Shown one piece after another: positions 61,562 through 64,000 of a stretch of 64,000 nucleotides of DNA. A program made the position numbers and the translations under genes. How positions within the stretch are numbered: the first letter of the stretch is position 1; every line of letters begins with the position of its first letter. The DNA is taken from the NCBI GenBank assembly GCA_945861305.1, contig CAMATW010000009.1, forward strand, positions 1 through 64,000, in the 5' to 3' direction. The stretch is from Bordetella parapertussis (GTDB taxonomy: Bacteria > Pseudomonadota > Gammaproteobacteria > Burkholderiales > Burkholderiaceae_C). A model generated the notes under the pieces. That model was not told the DNA's origin and did no database searches. It saw only the letters and a list, made by a program, of their open reading frames with translations.

Positions 61562-62798
61562 TTTGAATATCACCTTCTTGGTTAATCAGCCAGGATTGAA
61601 TGGCGTTGTTGTGATAGTAAAAATTTAAACCTTTTTCTTTGATCAAATGCTGACGTGTTGGCTGAATACGCCCCGATTCATCGGTTGCGCGGCTTTGTAT
61701 CAAGGCAGACTGACCATGCCATTCCCAAGGAAAGCGAAACCGTACCAGAGCTTTGCTCAACACCGGTTCTTGAATCACTGCTTGCTGCCAATGGACTCCC
61801 CCATCCACACTGACTTCCACCGAATTGATTTTTCCTCGCCCAGACCAAGCCAGTCCTCGGATTTCGTGAAAACCATGGTTGTGCATTTTTTGTCCGCCAG
61901 AAGGTGAGGTGATGACGGATTTGACTTCCATGTGAAACGTAAATTGCAAAGCTTTACCGTCGGGCATCAAGTCGGTATAGGCACTGGTTTCTTCGCGGCT
62001 TTGCCATGGCTCTGTGCCAAGCTTGAGACGACGCAGCCACTTGACGCTCATATTCCCTTCATAGCCGGGTAAAAGCAAACGCAAGGGATAGCCTTGCTCA
62101 GGTCTGAGCATTTCACCGTTTTGCGCATACACCAGCATGGCGTCATCCAGGGCTTTAGCCATGGGAATACTTCGCGTCATACTTGAAGCGTCTGCCCCCT
62201 CAGCTAGCAGCCAGGTTGCATCTTTGTGCACACCGGCTTCTTGTAGCACGGTAGAGAGCCGAACCCCTGTCCATTCGCAACATGAAACCATGCCGTGTGT
62301 GTCTTGCACAGTGATACCGCTTGGTTTTTTCAATTCCAAGGCCGTGTTACCCGAGCACTCTAAAAAATAAATGTTGGACTCAGAAGGAAAACGCGCAATA
62401 TCTTCCATCGTGAATATCAAAGGCCTATCGACCATGCCATGGATCATGAGCCGGTGGTCTTGTGGCGTGATGCTGGGAAACCCGGCATGGTGTCTTTCAA
62501 ACACCAAACCGTTGGGCGTGATGATGCCGTGTAAGGACTGAAGTGGTGTGCGTGAGGCCGTTGGGTAAGGGCCTGGCTTGGGCAACAAGGCGCGTTTCAC
62601 ATGTTGTTCATGCACAGAAGGTACGCCGTAAGCAGGACTGAGAAAAGGCGCGCCCATGTTCTTGGTCCAACTGGGAACATGGGGAGGCAAATCTTCATTG
62701 CCAGCAAGCGTCTCAGCCGGGGCTGCGGCCAAGGATGCAAGGCTTAAGGCACCAGATTTTTGAAGCCATTGTCTTCGGTTATAACGTGGAGATGACAT
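61548..62798 (-). CDS. soxC: SoxC / sulfite dehydrogenase-type molybdoenzyme
   Basis: A 416-residue sulfite oxidase-family protein. ATG 62798 gives a twin-arginine signal (YNRRQWLQKSGALSLASLAAA). The Moco-ligating Cys is in YFLECSGNTALELKKP near residue 145, with HGMVSCCEWTGVRLS, PEQGYPLRLLLPGYEGNMSVKWLRRL and the C-terminal Mo-co dimerisation domain (GLAWSGRGKINSVEVSVDGG). SoxC with SoxD removes electrons from a SoxY-bound sulfane in thiosulfate oxidation. No other sox genes are in the window. It is co-transcribed with the short SoxD gene. Confidence 0.9.
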   Translation of the reverse strand: MSSPRYNRRQWLQKSGALSLASLAAAPAETLAGNEDLPPHVPSWTKNMGAPFLSPAYGVPSVHEQHVKRALLPKPGPYPTASRTPLQSLHGIITPNGLVFERHHAGFPSITPQDHRLMIHGMVDRPLIFTMEDIARFPSESNIYFLECSGNTALELKKPSGITVQDTHGMVSCCEWTGVRLSTVLQEAGVHKDATWLLAEGADASSMTRSIPMAKALDDAMLVYAQNGEMLRPEQGYPLRLLLPGYEGNMSVKWLRRLKLGTEPWQSREETSAYTDLMPDGKALQFTFHMEVKSVITSPSGGQKMHNHGFHEIRGLAWSGRGKINSVEVSVDGGVHWQQAVIQEPVLSKALVRFRFPWEWHGQSALIQSRATDESGRIQPTRQHLIKEKGLNFYYHNNAIQSWLINQEGDIQNAHN

Positions 62799-62982
62799 AA
62801 AGATCCAGTCGTGAATCAAAAGCTTCAAACAACTTGAAACAAGGATGCGAAGATGCTTTCGTGCAGATACGCATATATCTTCGTAAGCTTGATAATAGCT
62901 TCATGACCTATTCCTTTCGCACGCTTCCCTGAGGGCAGCTGTTGCTCAACAGAAAACCTTCAATCAAATTTAGGAGCAAGCA
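62799..62982. promoter_or_regulatory. 184-bp region between divergent soxC genes
   Basis: This AT-rich spacer must hold the promoters of both soxC genes. It contains ATACGCATATATCTTCGTAA and other AT runs near its centre, but I could not assign a defined operator or sigma-70 box pair. Confidence 0.4.
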
Positions 62983-64000
62983 ATGAATGACAAGGAACAA
63001 GGTCTAACGAACACTCAGACTGAAAAAGGGATCAAGAGCAAAGGTCGTCGTCATTTTCTGAAACAAGGCTCTAAAACAGCAGGCGTCATTGTTGCCGCAA
63101 GTGCAGCAGCTCTACAAAACGCAACGGCTCAAGTTGCTGCGCCAGAATGGATGCGACAACCTGGCAGCCTGCCTAAAGGTTATGGTCAACCCTCAAAGTT
63201 TGAAGAAAAGGTCCAGCGTGTATGGGGATCGGGTTATGCCACCGTATCGCCTGGAACGGGTGCTTCTCGCACGCCACTTCAATCACTTAACGGATCCATA
63301 ACGCCCAGCGGATTGCATTTCGAGCGTCACCACAACGGCATTCCAGAAATCGATCCCGCAAAGCATGAATTGATCATTCACGGTATGGTTCGACAACCAC
63401 TGGTGTTCAGCGTTCAAGACTTGTTGCGCTATCCCATGGTGAGCAGGGTTCATTTCATTGAGTGTGCCGGCAATAGTGGTGGTAATACCTTGCCCGCTGC
63501 TCCATTGCAAAATGTTCAAGCCATTCATGGCTTGTTCTCCAATACCGAATGGACAGGAATCCCACTTTCGCTGTTGCTTGAGGAGGCCGGTGTTGATCCG
63601 CAAGCATCTTGGATGCTGGCTGAAGGGGCTGATGCCGCGGCAATGAGTAGGAGTTTTCCATTTAGCAAGGGAATGAATGACGCATTTTTAGCGCTCTATC
63701 AAAACGGGGAACGCATCCGTCCAGAGCAGGGCTATCCATTAAGACTCTTGCTGCCGGGCTATCAAGGCAATATGAATGTCAAGTGGTTGCGCCGCCTCAA
63801 AGTAACCAACGAGCCCACGCACACAAAAGACGAAACTTCGAAGTACACCAACTTATTGCCGGATGGAAAGGCACATCAATTTCCGTTTGTGCTGGGTGTT
63901 AAATCCATCATCACGCATCCGTCGGGCGCCACCACGATGCCGGGTAAGGGGTTTTATGAAATTTCCGGTTTGGCCTGGTCAGGGGTGGGGCGGATCATCA
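62983..64000 (+). CDS. soxC: Second SoxC-type molybdoenzyme (3' end outside window)
   Basis: The reading frame starts at ATG 62983 with AGGAG six bases upstream and runs open to the end of the window, giving about 339 residues. A twin-arginine signal is present (KSKGRRHFLKQGSKTAGVIV). The Moco-ligating Cys is in HFIECAGNSGGNTLP, with HGLFSNTEWTGIPLSLLLEE and PEQGYPLRLLLPGYQGNMNVKWLRRLK. It is clearly a paralogue of the divergent SoxC at 61548-62798 but closer to canonical SoxC in the Cys region. The partner SoxD may lie beyond the window. Confidence 0.9.
   Translation, partial: MNDKEQGLTNTQTEKGIKSKGRRHFLKQGSKTAGVIVAASAAALQNATAQVAAPEWMRQPGSLPKGYGQPSKFEEKVQRVWGSGYATVSPGTGASRTPLQSLNGSITPSGLHFERHHNGIPEIDPAKHELIIHGMVRQPLVFSVQDLLRYPMVSRVHFIECAGNSGGNTLPAAPLQNVQAIHGLFSNTEWTGIPLSLLLEEAGVDPQASWMLAEGADAAAMSRSFPFSKGMNDAFLALYQNGERIRPEQGYPLRLLLPGYQGNMNVKWLRRLKVTNEPTHTKDETSKYTNLLPDGKAHQFPFVLGVKSIITHPSGATTMPGKGFYEISGLAWSGVGRII

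Noticed and set aside
1-64000. tRNA or rRNA genes
   Set aside because: No cloverleaf with a GTTCRA arm or rRNA signature was seen by eye; a covariance-model search would be needed to exclude a tRNA fully.

Overview
The window is a contiguous piece of a betaproteobacterial chromosome. The aceE-aceF-lpdA block with a divergent PAS kinase and FixJ-type regulator next to folD, the sucA-sucB-lpd operon, prpE, the large umuC/umuD pair and the TonB/ZIP/DUF2796/ABC/DUF3299 zinc locus together fit Burkholderiales, most likely Comamonadaceae. This is an inference from gene content and order; no rRNA is present. Coding density is very high, with short gaps and many 4-nt overlaps. I saw no tRNA, rRNA, CRISPR array, complete prophage or intact insertion sequence.

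Region by region: 1-4.0 kb is an ebo gene cluster (eboD cut by the window edge, then eboE, eboC, eboA) followed by a dicluster ferredoxin. 4.0-5.8 kb holds a monohaem cytochrome c and a periplasmic PQQ-type sugar dehydrogenase. 6.2-10.7 kb has an MhpD-like hydratase, YaeQ, a LexA-boxed umuDC operon and a quinone oxidoreductase. 10.7-17.2 kb is a zinc-acquisition locus: a Zur-like Fur-family regulator, a TonB receptor, a ZIP transporter, a DUF2796 protein, an ABC ATPase and permease, and a DUF3299 protein. A Fur/Zur-type palindrome lies between the regulator and the receptor. 17.2-27.4 kb is mostly housekeeping (bactofilin, HAD dehalogenase, aroQ, MAPEG, exonuclease, pyrD, rpiA, prlC, folD) with several small secreted unknowns. 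26.8-35.9 kb contains a two-component system divergent from the pyruvate dehydrogenase operon, whose linker codons have been invaded by a dispersed palindromic repeat.

36-45 kb carries a GST, cytochrome b561/cytochrome c', a BLUF blue-light receptor behind a class III aminotransferase, a HerA/DUF853 ATPase, an NlpC/P60 peptidase, an AcuI-type reductase, an isochorismatase and propionyl-CoA synthetase. 45.4-51.0 kb is the 2-oxoglutarate dehydrogenase operon behind a hairpin-rich leader. 51-60.6 kb is more accessory: a secreted cyclase-family enzyme, three secreted or membrane unknowns, a zinc-ribbon/truncated-haemoglobin fusion coupled to an orphan integrase-type DNA-binding domain, a PEBP-like protein, fhs, a dihaem peroxidase, an adhesin-E-like protein, a second hydratase and an alpha/beta hydrolase. 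60.6-64 kb looks like an acquired, AT-richer end. It has a scar made of the C-terminal ends of a response regulator and a histidine kinase, then two divergent SoxC-type molybdoenzymes, one paired with a short SoxD cytochrome.

The observations most worth following are the ebo cluster with its ferredoxin, the repeat invasion of aceF/lpdA, the long inverted repeat between aceE and its divergent kinase, the zinc-ribbon haemoglobin with its coupled orphan domain, the two-component scar and the duplicated soxC.
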